A stretch of 64,000 bases of DNA, taken from Hydrogenophaga sp. Lineage in GTDB: Bacteria > Pseudomonadota > Gammaproteobacteria > Burkholderiales > Burkholderiaceae_C. Below are positions 32,946 through 44,865 of this stretch, piece by piece. The DNA lies in contig NZ_JAUSCF010000024.1 of the NCBI RefSeq assembly GCF_030651625.1, positions 186,001 through 250,000 of the forward strand. Direction: 5' to 3'. The notes beneath the pieces are model-generated. The model searched no databases. It was not told the DNA's origin and saw nothing but the letters and a program-made list of their open reading frames with translations. The first letter of the stretch is position 1. Each line of letters begins with the position of its first letter. A program made the position numbers and the translations under genes.

Positions 32946-33611
32946 TCAGGCTTGCTCTTCGTCGGGATCGATGTCCACCTCGTCGCCGTCCTTGCTCAGG
33001 GCGGTGCGCACAATCTGGAAGATTTCTCTGTAGGCCTTGCCGTGGCGCACGGCCTCGCCGGCGCGCTCCAGTGCTGCGTTCGCCTGCGCGTCTTTTCGGG
33101 CCTGGCGAATGAGTGCGCGCAGGTTCTGCACATCCGCATCAGGAACACTGCTCAGCCAGCGGGTGAGGGCGTCGTCGTCGGCGATCAGCTGGTCCCGCCA
33201 TTGTTCGGCCTGGTGCAGGGCCAGGGTGGCGCTGGCCGATGGTTTTCGCTGTTCTTCGATCGCTGCCTCGATGGCGGCGATGGCGTCCTCGTCGAGCCGG
33301 CGCATCAGCTTGCCGATGTACTGCATCTGCCGGCGCCGGCCTTCGAAGTTCGTGATGCGCTTGGCTTCATTGACCGCGTCGGTCAGTTTCTCGGACAGAT
33401 CCAGCGTTTCGCTCAGTCTGGTGAGGGCGGGTACCCCCAGGGTGAGCAGGCTTTCGCCCAGCGACTGCAGGTGGTCGCTGTGCTTCTTCATGTCGGTCTT
33501 GCTCATGTCGGTCGAACCCTTGAGCTCGCGCTTGAGCTCCAGGTCGAGCTCGCTGCCCTCGGCGACGAAATGGCCTCGGACGTAATAGCCTTTGGTGGGT
33601 TTGCGGGACAT
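32946..33611 (-). CDS. darP: Ribosome-associated protein DarP (YjgA)
   Basis: A 221-residue charged helical protein of the DUF615/YjgA family, which assists late 50S subunit assembly. Conserved stretches: MSRKPTKGYY opening, LKRELKGSTDMSKTDMKKHSD, ITNFEGRRRQMQYIGKLMRR and HQAEQWRDQLIADDDALTRW. The tail is strongly acidic (DGDEVDIDPDEEQA). It stands head to head with pmbA, the usual neighbour in beta- and gammaproteobacteria, with 70 bases between them. Confidence 0.93.
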   Translation of the reverse strand: MSRKPTKGYYVRGHFVAEGSELDLELKRELKGSTDMSKTDMKKHSDHLQSLGESLLTLGVPALTRLSETLDLSEKLTDAVNEAKRITNFEGRRRQMQYIGKLMRRLDEDAIAAIEAAIEEQRKPSASATLALHQAEQWRDQLIADDDALTRWLSSVPDADVQNLRALIRQARKDAQANAALERAGEAVRHGKAYREIFQIVRTALSKDGDEVDIDPDEEQA

Positions 33612-33681
33612 GGATCTCTTAAAGTGGGCTTAGCGCATCGTGCAGCGGCCATGGGGGGCGGCAAGTATCATAGCCGTCGAC

Positions 33682-35121
33682 ATGAAAAAAGCCCCATCAC
33701 CCCTGGTTCAAGCCCCTTTCACCCCAGCTTCCGCTTCAATGCGCGAGCCGCTGCCCGGCTTTCAGTATGCACGCAGCCAGTTCGAGGAGCTGGTTGACCT
33801 CGCCCTGGCGCATGCCAGACAGCTGGGTGCTGCCGACGCAGCCGCCGAAGTCTCCGAAGGAGCAGGCCTGAGCGTGTCGGTTCGCAAGGGCGAACTGGAG
33901 AACGTGGAGCGCAATCGCGACAAGTCGCTCGGCATCACGGTCTACCTGGGCCGCAAGCGGGGCAACGCCTCCACTTCCGATTTTTCGCCTGCTGCCGTGC
34001 GCCAGACGGTGCAGGCGGCTTATGACATCGCCCGTTTCACCGCAGAAGACCCGGTGGCCGGCCTGCCCGATCCGGAGGACGTGGCCGACACCTACGCCGA
34101 CCTGGACCTGTTCCACCCCTGGGCTATCAGTTCGGAAGAAGCCATGCACATTGCACTGGCCTGCGAGGCGGCGGCGTTTGCCACCAGCCGCAAGATCAAC
34201 AACAGCGAAGGTGCAGGGGTTTCTGCCCAGCAGTCGCACTTCTTCACTGCCCACATGCGCGGTGGCGAGCGCGGGCGTCCCGGCATCTTCAGTGGCGGTT
34301 ACGCCAGCTCGCGTCACAGCCTGTCGGTGGCGCCGATTGCCGGCAAGGGGGCGAACATGCAGCGAGATCACTGGTACAGCTCACAACGCGCGCCGCAAGA
34401 CCTGGCCACCCCCCAGGCGGTGGGGCGCTATGCCGCTGAACGCACGCTGGCGCGCCTGAATGGCCGCAAGATCGCCACCACCGAATGCCCGGTGCTGTTC
34501 GAATCCCCCTTGGCGGCCGGTCTGCTGGGTGCCTACGTGCAGGCCACCAGTGGCGGGGCGCTCTACCGCAAGACCACCTTCCTCAATGACAGTCTCGGCA
34601 AACGTGTGCTGGCCAGGCACCTGGACATCGTCGAGGATCCGCACGTGATCAACGGCAAGGGCAGCGCGCCGTTTGATGACGAAGGTGTGCGCACCGCGCG
34701 GCGCAAGGTGCTCAGCGCTGGAAAGGTACAGGGCTATTTTTTGTCCACCTATTCGGCCCGCAAGCTGGGCATGCGAACCACAGGCAATGCCGGTGGATCA
34801 CACAACCTCACCCTGACCAGCCGCCTGACCCAGCCGGGTGACGACCTGCGGGCCATGCTCAAGAAACTGGGACGGGGTCTGTTCGTGACCGAATTGATGG
34901 GACAAGGCGTCAATTACGTGACCGGCGATTACTCCCGCGGTGCTTCGGGTTACTGGGTGGAAAACGGCGAAATCGCCTACCCCGTGCAGGAGATCACCAT
35001 TGCCGGCAATCTAAAGGACATGTTCATGGGCATGGATGCGGTGGGCAGCGATGCCTACAACTATGGTGCCAAGACCGTGGGATCGATTCTCATCAACCGC
35101 ATGAAGGTGGCCGGGAGCTGA
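33682..35121 (+). CDS. pmbA: TldD/PmbA family protein PmbA (TldE)
   Basis: A 479-residue partner of TldD in the heterodimeric metalloprotease that trims peptides such as microcin precursors and the CcdA antitoxin. It shows VRKGELENVERNRDKSLGITVYLG (about 55-78), TSGGALYRKTTFL and the C-terminal FVTELMGQGVNYVTGDYSRGASGYWVENG block. As expected for PmbA it lacks the HExxxH zinc motif, which sits in TldD; no tldD gene is in the window. The start at 33682 follows the family opening; a reading from 33640 has no ribosome site. Confidence 0.93.
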   Translation: MKKAPSPLVQAPFTPASASMREPLPGFQYARSQFEELVDLALAHARQLGAADAAAEVSEGAGLSVSVRKGELENVERNRDKSLGITVYLGRKRGNASTSDFSPAAVRQTVQAAYDIARFTAEDPVAGLPDPEDVADTYADLDLFHPWAISSEEAMHIALACEAAAFATSRKINNSEGAGVSAQQSHFFTAHMRGGERGRPGIFSGGYASSRHSLSVAPIAGKGANMQRDHWYSSQRAPQDLATPQAVGRYAAERTLARLNGRKIATTECPVLFESPLAAGLLGAYVQATSGGALYRKTTFLNDSLGKRVLARHLDIVEDPHVINGKGSAPFDDEGVRTARRKVLSAGKVQGYFLSTYSARKLGMRTTGNAGGSHNLTLTSRLTQPGDDLRAMLKKLGRGLFVTELMGQGVNYVTGDYSRGASGYWVENGEIAYPVQEITIAGNLKDMFMGMDAVGSDAYNYGAKTVGSILINRMKVAGS

Positions 35122-35189
35122 TCCTGAAACGCTGGCATGCGCGCAGTCACTGCGTCGGCCTTTGACCCCTTTCAGACCCGTTGTGATCG

Positions 35190-36074
35190 ATGCGCCCTGA
35201 AGCACTGGCCTTGCTGGCGGCTGCCTGCTGGGCGGTATCGAGCCTTTTTTCTGCGTTGCCCGCGCAGCGCCTGGGCGCTTTTGCGTTCAGCCGTTGGCGC
35301 ATGTTGTTTGCGAGCCTGTTGCTCTGGGCGCTGGCCTTGATGGGCGGCGGCTGGCGCAGCCTGGATGCGTCGGCCATGGGTTTGCTTGCACTCTCAGGCC
35401 TGATCGGCATCTTCATTGGCGACACCGCGCTGTTTGCCTGCATGAACCGCCTGGGGCCTCGGCGTTCGGGCGTGCTGTTTGCCACCCACGCATTGTTTTC
35501 AGCGGTGCTGGCGTGGGCGTTCCTGAGCGAAGTGATCTGGGGCTGGGCGCTGCTGGGCAGTGGCCTGCTGGTGGGTGGCGTGATGATGGCCATTGTCTGG
35601 GGCAAGCGCAGCGACGAATTGCATGGCTGGGAGCAGACGCGCGGCCCCCTGGCAGTGGGTGTGGGGTTGGGGCTGCTGGCAGCGCTGTGTCAGTCGGTGG
35701 CCACCCTGATGCTCAAACCTTTGATGACGACCGGCATCGACGCCGTGGCCGCCAGTGCCGTTCGGATGAGCATGGCGCTGGCGGCCCACGCCATCTTGCT
35801 GGCATTGGGCTGGCAGGCGGCCAAGGCCAGGGCACCTTTGCGCTTGAGCGATGCCGGGCTCATCTTCATGAGCGCCGCAGTGGCCATGGCGCTGGGCATG
35901 ACGCTGATACTGGAAGCCATGCGGCACGGCCAGGCCGGCCTCGTGGCCGTTCTTTCCTCGGTCACACCCATCATGATCCTGCCGCTGCTCTGGCTGGTGT
36001 ACCGTCGCCGGCCAGCCATGGGCGCCTGGCTGGGGGCCGTGGTGGCCGTTGTCGGTACCGCACTGATCCTCTGA
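35190..36074 (+). CDS. EamA-family (DMT) transporter
   Basis: A 294-residue membrane protein with about ten helices in two EamA halves (about 1-140 and 155-290). Examples are LALLAAACWAVSSLFSALPA at the start and AWLGAVVAVVGTALIL at the end. DMT exporters move amino acids, sugars or small metabolites; no substrate can be read from the sequence. It stands alone after pmbA. The 124 bases that follow to selO contain no gene or recognised repeat. Confidence 0.85.
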   Translation: MRPEALALLAAACWAVSSLFSALPAQRLGAFAFSRWRMLFASLLLWALALMGGGWRSLDASAMGLLALSGLIGIFIGDTALFACMNRLGPRRSGVLFATHALFSAVLAWAFLSEVIWGWALLGSGLLVGGVMMAIVWGKRSDELHGWEQTRGPLAVGVGLGLLAALCQSVATLMLKPLMTTGIDAVAASAVRMSMALAAHAILLALGWQAAKARAPLRLSDAGLIFMSAAVAMALGMTLILEAMRHGQAGLVAVLSSVTPIMILPLLWLVYRRRPAMGAWLGAVVAVVGTALIL

Positions 36075-36198
36075 GCCACTTGCGCTGTATTGGTGAGGGG
36101 GGCTCAGCCCTGAAAGCTCCAAGGCCTGTCAGAGGCAGGGTGCTTTGGTGCAGCGCAGGCCCGGGCAGCCCGTTTGCGAGCTGTGTTCCTTCGCGCCT

Positions 36199-37695
36199 TC
36201 AGGATGAACAACTGATCTCGATCTCGCGGGCCCAGTCGGGCGGGAAAGCCGTCAGGTCGTCCTCGCCCTCTCGTTCGTCAAACGGTGCGGCCAGTGCCTT
36301 CAAAAGACGATCCACCTCGCTGAAGTCACCTCGCTGGGCCTGCTCGATGGCGATCTGGCCCAGGTGGTTGCGCAGCACGATGCGTGGATTGACCTGACGC
36401 ATCGCAGCCGCCGTGGCATCAAGAGCGTATCCGGGCTGTGCCATCAGGCGCTCTTTCCATCGCGAGGCCCAGGCATCGAAGGCTTCGCGCTGGAGGAACA
36501 GATCGCGCACCGGCTCCATCGGCCCAGCCACGGCGCCGCACAGGCGACGGAAGAAGATGGTGAAGTCCACGGCGTCCTTGGCCATGAGCTGCATCAGCGA
36601 CTCGACGAGTTCGGTGTCGCCGGCCAGGACCGACGCCAGACCCAGCTTGGCACCCATGCGGCGTTGCTGTTCGGCAGGGAACAGGGCCTTGTAAGGCTCC
36701 AGCGCATCCAGTGCCTGCTGCTGGTCGTCCATCAAGGGCAGCAGCGCCTGACCCAGCGCGAACAGGTTCCAGTAGGCGATATTGGGTTGTCGCATGTAGG
36801 CGTAGCGTCCGCCGGTGTCGCTGTGGTTGCAGATGTGCGCCGGATTGAACGCGTCGAGAAACTGGAACGGACCGTAGTCGATGGTCAGGCCCAGAATGCT
36901 CATGTTGTCGGTGTTCATCACACCATGGCAGAAACCCACGGCTTGCCATTGCGCCACCATCTGGGCAGTGCGCGCGCTCACGGCCTCCAGCAGCGCGGCG
37001 TAGGGATTGCCCGGTGCTTCGCGGCAGGCTGGATAGAACCGGTCGATCACGAAGTCGGCGAGCTGGCGCATCTCGCCATGCTGGCCACCGTGCGAAAAAT
37101 GTTCGAAGTGGCCGAAACGGATGAAACTGGGCGCCACGCGGGTGACAACCGCGGCGGTCTCGACCGTTTCGCGGTAGACCGGCGAGGGTGAACCTGTCAC
37201 GCAAAGCGCGCGGCTGGTGGGAATGCCCAGGCCATGCATCGCCTCGCTGCACAGGAATTCACGAATCGAACTGCGCAGCACCGCTCGACCATCTCCCATT
37301 CGGGAATAGGGCGTGAGGCCGGCCCCTTTGAGTTGCACTTCATGCGGGCCAGAGGCCGTGTCCACCTCACCCAGCAGGATGGCACGGCCATCGCCCAACT
37401 GGCCGGCCCAGTGGCCGAACTGGTGGCCGCTGTACACACTGGCCAGCGGGCGCGTTCCCGCAATGGGCAGGTTGCCGGTGAGGGCATCGAGAGCGGCGGG
37501 CGATGTGAGCCAGGCCCGGTCCAGGTCCAGCAGGTCGGCCACCGCAGGGCTTGTACCCACCCAGTGTGGGGCGGGAAGTGGCGTCGGCGAGAGCAGGGTG
37601 TAGAAGGCTTCGCCCAGATCAGCGAAACGGTTGTGCCAGGCCAGGCCGAGATCCAGGCTGGCGGCCATGTCAACGGGTCGGTTCATGGCCGCCAT
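36199..37695 (-). CDS. selO: Protein adenylyltransferase SelO (YdiU)
   Basis: A pseudokinase-fold enzyme of about 498 residues that transfers AMP to proteins, important in redox stress. Family stretches: [69 protein letters not shown] (HGVMNTDN as the catalytic loop, DYGPF as the metal site). The C-terminus ends SCSS, where Cys stands in the place of the selenocysteine of human SELENOO. Four Met codons open the frame (37734, 37716, 37695, 37686); 37695 is preferred because AAGGGG lies just before it, but the choice is not certain. Confidence 0.92.
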   Translation of the reverse strand: MAAMNRPVDMAASLDLGLAWHNRFADLGEAFYTLLSPTPLPAPHWVGTSPAVADLLDLDRAWLTSPAALDALTGNLPIAGTRPLASVYSGHQFGHWAGQLGDGRAILLGEVDTASGPHEVQLKGAGLTPYSRMGDGRAVLRSSIREFLCSEAMHGLGIPTSRALCVTGSPSPVYRETVETAAVVTRVAPSFIRFGHFEHFSHGGQHGEMRQLADFVIDRFYPACREAPGNPYAALLEAVSARTAQMVAQWQAVGFCHGVMNTDNMSILGLTIDYGPFQFLDAFNPAHICNHSDTGGRYAYMRQPNIAYWNLFALGQALLPLMDDQQQALDALEPYKALFPAEQQRRMGAKLGLASVLAGDTELVESLMQLMAKDAVDFTIFFRRLCGAVAGPMEPVRDLFLQREAFDAWASRWKERLMAQPGYALDATAAAMRQVNPRIVLRNHLGQIAIEQAQRGDFSEVDRLLKALAAPFDEREGEDDLTAFPPDWAREIEISCSS

Positions 37696-37804
37696 TGTCC
37701 CCTTCGCACCAGACATGACCAGGCGCAGGGTCAATCCGGGGTGGCGACGGGCAGGTCATGTCCCGGAATCGACAGCGAAGCGTTCCCTCCCGTGGAACCC
37801 CTCG

Positions 37805-37832
37805 TTCATTGTGCGAAGCAAAGCGCTACGAT
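37805..37832 (+). promoter_or_regulatory. Possible sigma-70 promoter of the acyl-CoA ligase gene
   Basis: TTCATT (37805-37810) and TACGAT (37827-37832) with a 16-base spacer, about 40 bases before the start codon at 37872. A modest match; it would start the ligase and transporter operon. Confidence 0.35.
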
Positions 37833-37871
37833 GAAGCCGATTTCAACACTTTCACTGACAGGAGACATCCC

Positions 37872-39511
<1,640 letters not shown>

Positions 39512-39515
<4 letters not shown>

Positions 39516-40816
39516 GTCAGTCAGGCGGGCCCATGTCTGCGCCGATGCAGCCTCAGTGGGTTGCGGGCTGGCCGCATTGTCTGAAGGCCACCTGCATCGG
39601 GCTGGCCGTTCTGTGGAGCACAACCCCAGCGGTGGCCGACGGTCCCCTTGCAGGTCAGACTGTGCGCATCGCCTTCATCGACCCGCTTTCGGGGCCGGTG
39701 GCCGATATCGGTCGCAACGGCCTGCGCAGCTGGCAGTTCATGGCAGAGCACAAGAGCGGTGCAGGCAATCCGGCAGGGGTGCGCTTTCTGGTGGCCGGGT
39801 TCGACAACAAGGGTTCGCCGCAAGAAAGCCTCAATGTGCTGAAAGTGGCGATCGACCAGGGATTTCGGTACATCGTTCAAGGCAACAGTTCGGGTGCGGC
39901 GGCAGCGTTGAGCGATGCGGTGACCCGTCACAACGCCCATCAGCCCGACAAGGCGGTTGTGTTCATCAACTACGCGGCCATGGACCCGGCGCTGACCAAT
40001 GAAAAATGCAGTTTCTGGCACTTCCGCATCGATGCCGACACCTCGATGAAGATGCGTGCGCTGACCGGTTTTCTGATGCAGCAGCCGCACCTGAAAAAAG
40101 TGTATCTGCTGAACCAGAATTACGCGCACGGGCAGCAGGTCTCGTTGTACTTCCGTCAGGAGGTTGCACGCCAGCGGGCAGACGTCACGGTGGTGGGCGA
40201 TACGCTGCATTCGCCTTTTCAGGTCGATGACTTCAGGCCCTATGTGCAACGCATCAAGGAATCGGGCGCGCAAGCGGTCATCACGGGCAACTGGGGCGTG
40301 GACATGCGCCGGCTGGTGCAGGCCCTGCAGGAAGAGGGCATGACGCTGCCCCTGTTTGCCTACTATCCCGCTCTCAAGGGCACACCGACCGCGCTGGCCC
40401 GTGCGTCAACCACCATACCGGTCTATCAGATTGCCTACAGCCACACCAACCAGGAAGCACCTGTGGCGGCGATCGCCACCCACTTTCGTAAACGGTATGG
40501 CGAGGATCTTGTGGTTCTGGCCAGCTACGACGGGCTTGAAATGCTGGGGCAGGCCATGAAGCACATGGGGACCACCGATCCCGCCCGTGTGGCGACCCGT
40601 CTCAGCGGCATGATCTTTCAGGGATTCAATGGTCCCGTGCAAATGCGGGCCGACGATCACCAGTTGCAGAAGGGCATCTACATCTCGCGCTGGCAGAAGG
40701 TCGACAACGCATTTCCCACTGGAGCCGAAGGAACCGACCACACCTTCGCGCCGGTGCAGTTCCTGCCCGGGTCCGAGATCACCGGCAGCACCAGCTGCCA
40801 GATGCAGCGACCCTGA
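39512..40816 (+). CDS. Branched-chain amino acid-type ABC substrate-binding protein, paralogue 1
   Basis: A 434-residue periplasmic binding protein. A signal region (about 1-42, hydrophobic CIGLAVLWSTTPAVA) is followed by two lobes of the LivJ/Leu-binding fold: VRIAFIDPLSGPVADIGRNG, INYAAMDPALTNEKCSFWHFR, VYLLNQNYAHGQQV and AVITGNWGVDMRRLV, ending STSCQMQRP. Conserved Cys pairs may form disulfides. The start is uncertain: 39512 overlaps the ligase stop, while 39533 (MSAPMQ) is an alternative. It is clearly paralogous to the next gene; they share most motifs. Confidence 0.88.
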
Positions 40817-41010
40817 GCACCCATGCATGGCACCTCCCCTCCAAGCCCCCGCCCGCGCATCCGCCTTTGCCAATGCCCATCCTCCCTTCTGTCGGTCCTC
40901 GGAGCAAAGACAGTCGCCTGTGCGATAGGCGCTAGGGGCAATCCCTGAGGGCCGCAGGGCACCACGCTTGTAAGCTAGACGTCAACCACCCCAACCACAG
41001 GAGACAACCC

Positions 41011-42240
41011 ATGAAATTCGCGTTGAAAGCCCTCACGGGCGCCGCTCTGTTGACCTGCGCATTTGCGGTCCACGCCCAGAAGGGCGAGACCGTCAAGATC
41101 GCCTGGATCGACCCGCAGACCGGCCTGATGGGCCCGGTTGGCAACAACCAGCTGCGCAGCTGGCAGTTCTTCGCCGAGAAGTTCAATGTCAACAACGCTG
41201 CGGGCGTGAAGTTTGAAGTGGTCGGATTCGACAACAAGCTGAGCCCGGCCGAGAGTCTGACGGCACTGCAGGCCGCCATCGACCAGGGTGTTCGCTACAT
41301 TGCCCAGGGCAACGGTTCTTCGGTGGCGGGTGCATTGATCGATGCCGTCAACCGCCACAACAGCCGCAACCCCGGCAAGGAAGTGATCTTCCTGAACTAC
41401 GCGGCGGTCGACCCCGACTTCACCAACAGCAAGTGCAGCTACTGGCACTTCCGCTTTGACGCCGACACATCCATGAAGATGGAAGCGCTCACGACCTACA
41501 TGAAGGAAAAGACCGACGTCAAAAAGGTCTACCTCTTCAACCAGAACTACTCCCACGGCCAGCAGGTGGCCAAGTTCGCCAAGGAGAACCTCAAGCGCAA
41601 GCGCCCTGACATCGAGATCGTGGGCGAAGAACTCCACCCGCTGGCCCAGGTGCGCGACTTTGCTCCCTACATTGCCAAGATCCGGGCAGCCGGCGCAGAC
41701 ACCGTGATCACCGGCAACTGGGGATCCGACCTGGCCCTGCTGGTGAAGGCCGCCAACGAAGGTGGATACACCGGCAAGTTCTACACGTACTACACCGGCG
41801 TGACGGGCACCCCAACTGCGCTGGGCACGGGTGGCGAAGGTCGTGTGTACCAGGTGGCCTATTCGCACTACAACATGGGCGAGCCCATGAAGGGATGGAT
41901 GGCCGAGTTCAAGCAGCGCTTCAACGACGACATGTACACCGCAGCCATTCCCAACGTCTACTCGGCGCTGAGCGATGCCATGGCCAAGGCCAAGTCCACC
42001 GATCCGGTCAAGGTGGCCGCTGCGCTGTCAGGATTGAAGTTCAAGGGTTTCAACGGTGAGGTGGAAATGCGCAGGACCGATCACCAGTTGCAGCAGCCGC
42101 TGTACCTGACCGTCTGGCAGAAGACCGATGCCAAGCACCCCTACAGCCCTGAGAACACCGGCATGACTTTGGCACCGGTGCAGGAGTTCCCTGCCTATGT
42201 GGCCAGCACGCCCACCAGCTGCCAGATGAAGCGTCCCTGA
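41011..42240 (+). CDS. Branched-chain amino acid-type ABC substrate-binding protein, paralogue 2
   Basis: A 409-residue periplasmic protein with signal peptide MKFALKALTGAALLTCAFAV then HAQ, and the same lobes as paralogue 1: VKIAWIDPQTGLMGPVGNNQ, LNYAAVDPDFTNSKCSYWHFR, VYLFNQNYSHGQQVAKF, TVITGNWGSDLALLV and the end TPTSCQMKRP. An AGGAGA ribosome site precedes the ATG. It directly precedes the permease genes, so it is the likely partner of the LivHMGF system. Given the acyl-CoA neighbours, an organic acid could be the ligand rather than an amino acid; that is an inference. Confidence 0.9.
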   Translation: MKFALKALTGAALLTCAFAVHAQKGETVKIAWIDPQTGLMGPVGNNQLRSWQFFAEKFNVNNAAGVKFEVVGFDNKLSPAESLTALQAAIDQGVRYIAQGNGSSVAGALIDAVNRHNSRNPGKEVIFLNYAAVDPDFTNSKCSYWHFRFDADTSMKMEALTTYMKEKTDVKKVYLFNQNYSHGQQVAKFAKENLKRKRPDIEIVGEELHPLAQVRDFAPYIAKIRAAGADTVITGNWGSDLALLVKAANEGGYTGKFYTYYTGVTGTPTALGTGGEGRVYQVAYSHYNMGEPMKGWMAEFKQRFNDDMYTAAIPNVYSALSDAMAKAKSTDPVKVAAALSGLKFKGFNGEVEMRRTDHQLQQPLYLTVWQKTDAKHPYSPENTGMTLAPVQEFPAYVASTPTSCQMKRP

Positions 42241-42246
42241 ACGAGC

Positions 42247-42334
42247 CCACCCCCGCGCCGCTTGGCGTCACCCCCTTGCAGGGGGCGGCGCAAGTGGCCC
42301 GGCGGAGCCGGTTCCACCGCACTTCTGGATGGGA
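42247..42334 (+). repeat. Intergenic hairpin repeat between the SBP and permease genes
   Basis: CACCCCCGCGCCGCTTGGCG, CCCCC/GGGGG and the core CCGGCGGAGCCGG with GTGG/CCAC arms, ending CTTCTGGATGGGA. Confidence 0.8.
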
Positions 42335-42449
42335 CAACTCGCGCCGGCCAGTTGCTGGTCGGCGCGATTCTTTGACTGATTGAACGGGCCGTACTTGGTC
42401 CGCTTCCATTTTCACTCTCCCAACCGCCACGCTAACGAAAGACACCTTC

Positions 42450-43475
42450 ATGGAGTTCTTCATCATCTCCATGCTCAACGGGCTGAGCTACGGGCTCTTG
42501 TTGTTCATGTTGAGCTCGGGCCTGACGCTGATCTTCAGCATGATGGGTGTGCTGAACTTCGCGCATGCCAGTTTCTACATGGTGGGCGCCTACATCGGCT
42601 ACACGCTGGCCCAGACGCTGGGTTTCTGGCCGGCATTGGTGCTGGCGCCCGTGATTGTGGGCTTGCTGGGTGCCTTGTTCGAAAAACTCAGCCTGCGCAA
42701 GGTGCACAAGTACGGTCACGTGCCCGAGTTGCTCGTGACCTTCGGGCTGTCCTACATCATTCTGGAACTGGTCCAGCTGGTCTGGGGACGCACGTCGGTG
42801 GAGTTCCGGCCACCCGAGCTGTTGCAAGGGCCTGCTTTCACGCTGCTGAACCACGCCACCGACGGCCTGAGTCTGGTGATGGGTCGCGCACCCGCCGAGC
42901 TGTGTGGCGCAGCCGCGCAGACCATGTGTTCACCATTTCCCGCCACGCGCGCCTTCATGATGCTGGTGGCTGTTGTGATGCTGGCCAGCGTCTGGCTGCT
43001 GCTCACCCGCACCCGTGTCGGTCTGGTGATCCAGGCCGCACTCACGCACCCGGAAACCGTGGAGAGCCTGGGCCACAACGTGCCGCGTGTGTTCATGCTG
43101 GTGTTTGGCGCGGGCACGGGCCTGGCCGGTCTGGCCGGCGTGATCGGAGGCAGCACCTTCGTGACCGAACCCGCCATGGCCCACACCCTGGGGTCGTTGA
43201 TTTTCGTGGTGGTGGTGGTGGGTGGCCTGGGGTCGCTTTCAGGGGCGTTTCTGGCGTCCGTGCTCATTGGCGTGATCCAGACCTTTGCTGTTGCGCTGGA
43301 CCATTCCCTGCTGGGGCTGGCGCAGAGCGTGGGCCTGCAGTTGTCTGACGCCTGGAGCAACAACTCGCTGCTCAGGCTCACGATCTCGCAAGTGGCGCCG
43401 ATCCTGCCGTACCTGTTCCTGGTGCTGGTCCTGATTTTCCGGCCCCGAGGGCTGCTCGGTACAAGAGATACCTGA
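42450..43475 (+). CDS. livH: Branched-chain amino acid-type ABC permease, LivH-like
   Basis: A 341-residue inner-membrane permease with about eight helices, including NGLSYGLLLFMLSSGLTLIF at the start and the EAA-like coupling region LTHPETVESLGHNVPRVFM (about 195-213). A roughly 50-residue loop (RTSVEFRPPELLQGPAF to the CAAAAQTMC region) is longer than in E. coli LivH. Pairs with LivM to form the channel of a HAAT importer. Confidence 0.92.
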   Translation: MEFFIISMLNGLSYGLLLFMLSSGLTLIFSMMGVLNFAHASFYMVGAYIGYTLAQTLGFWPALVLAPVIVGLLGALFEKLSLRKVHKYGHVPELLVTFGLSYIILELVQLVWGRTSVEFRPPELLQGPAFTLLNHATDGLSLVMGRAPAELCGAAAQTMCSPFPATRAFMMLVAVVMLASVWLLLTRTRVGLVIQAALTHPETVESLGHNVPRVFMLVFGAGTGLAGLAGVIGGSTFVTEPAMAHTLGSLIFVVVVVGGLGSLSGAFLASVLIGVIQTFAVALDHSLLGLAQSVGLQLSDAWSNNSLLRLTISQVAPILPYLFLVLVLIFRPRGLLGTRDT

Positions 43476-43548
43476 CGGCATCTCCAAGCCAAATATTCCA
43501 CTGGTTGCTGCCCGCAAGGGCAGCCGGTCCTACACCGAAAGGCGCAAC

Positions 43549-44865
43549 GTGCAGCCCTCTACAACGTCTGTCATCACCCCTGCTCACTACAGCTTCAAGC
43601 CCTACAACATCGGCCGCTGGATCACCTGGGGCCTGTTTGCCGTGGTGCTGCTGTTCGCCCCCCAGGTTTTCACCAGCAACCTGTCCATCACCATGCTGGC
43701 GCAGATGGGTATCGCCATCATCGCCTGCCTGTCCTACAACATGCTGCTGGGCCAGGGCGGCATGCTCAGCTTCGGGCATGCGGTGTACACCGGCCTGGGC
43801 TCGTACGTGGCAATCCACGCGCTGCTCAAGGCGTCCGAGGGCGTCATGGCACTGCCGGTCAGTCTGATTCCGCTCGTCGGTGGCGTGGCTGGCCTTTTCT
43901 TTGCCCTGTTGTTTGGCTATGTGACCACCAAGAAAGCAGGCACCACCTTTGCCATGATCACGCTGGGCATGGCCGAGCTGGTGTTCGCGATGTCGCTCAT
44001 GTTCTCCGAGTTCTTCGGCGGCGAAGCCGGTATCTCTGCCGACCGCGTGGTGGGTGATTCGGTCATGGGTATCACCTACGGACCGGGCGTGCAGGTGTAC
44101 TACCTGATCGCGGTCTACACCTTCGTGAGCGTGGCGCTGATGTTCGCCTTCACCCGCACACCGCTGGGGCGCATTCTCAATGCGGTGCGCGACAACCCCG
44201 AACGCGTGGAATTCATCGGATACAACACCCAGATGGTGCGCTACCTTGCGTTCATCATTGCGGGCTTCTTTGCCGGCATCTCGGGCGGTCTGGCCGCCAT
44301 TCAGTTCGAAATCGTCACCGCTGAGGTGGTGGGCCCGATTCGCTCTGGCGGCTACTTGCTGTTCACTTTCCTGGGAGGCGCCACCTTCTTCTTCGGTCCC
44401 ATCATTGGCGGCATCCTGATGGTGCTGGCCTTTGTGCTGTTCTCCGAGATCACCAAAGCCTGGCTGCTGTACCTGGGCCTGATCTTCCTGTTCATGGTGA
44501 TGTACGCGCCCGGCGGCATCGCCAGCCTGATCATGATGAACCTGCGGGTGGCGGCCTTTGGGCGGTTGCGTGAGCTCTGGGTGAGCTACCTGGCGCTGAC
44601 CGTGACGGCGCTCGTGGTGCTGGTGGGAGCGGGGGCCATGATTGAAATGGTCTATCACCTGCAACTGAGTACGGCCATGGGCGACACCGTGCAGTTCCTG
44701 GGCGTGACGCTGCATGCGCTGGAGCCTTCGAACTGGGTGGGGGCTTTGTTGGTGGCGCTCACCGGGCTGGGTCTGTTCGAGATCACGCGCCGGGCTTTCC
44801 TGAAGCAGTGGAGCGACATCCAGACCGACATTGAAAAAGAAATCAAGCGACGGGAAACCCAATGA
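43549..44865 (+). CDS. livM: Branched-chain amino acid-type ABC permease, LivM-like
   Basis: A 438-residue membrane permease with about ten helices. Typical LivM stretches are LLGQGGMLSFGHAVYTGLGS (about residues 65-84) and the coupling segment RILNAVRDNPERVEFIGYNT (about 207-226). It starts with GTG at 43549; the next Met is after the first conserved residues, so GTG is the best start. An extra C-terminal pair of helices and a charged tail (KQWSDIQTDIEKEIKRRETQ) extend it beyond many homologues. The last bases overlap livG (ATGA). Confidence 0.9.
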   Translation: MQPSTTSVITPAHYSFKPYNIGRWITWGLFAVVLLFAPQVFTSNLSITMLAQMGIAIIACLSYNMLLGQGGMLSFGHAVYTGLGSYVAIHALLKASEGVMALPVSLIPLVGGVAGLFFALLFGYVTTKKAGTTFAMITLGMAELVFAMSLMFSEFFGGEAGISADRVVGDSVMGITYGPGVQVYYLIAVYTFVSVALMFAFTRTPLGRILNAVRDNPERVEFIGYNTQMVRYLAFIIAGFFAGISGGLAAIQFEIVTAEVVGPIRSGGYLLFTFLGGATFFFGPIIGGILMVLAFVLFSEITKAWLLYLGLIFLFMVMYAPGGIASLIMMNLRVAAFGRLRELWVSYLALTVTALVVLVGAGAMIEMVYHLQLSTAMGDTVQFLGVTLHALEPSNWVGALLVALTGLGLFEITRRAFLKQWSDIQTDIEKEIKRRETQ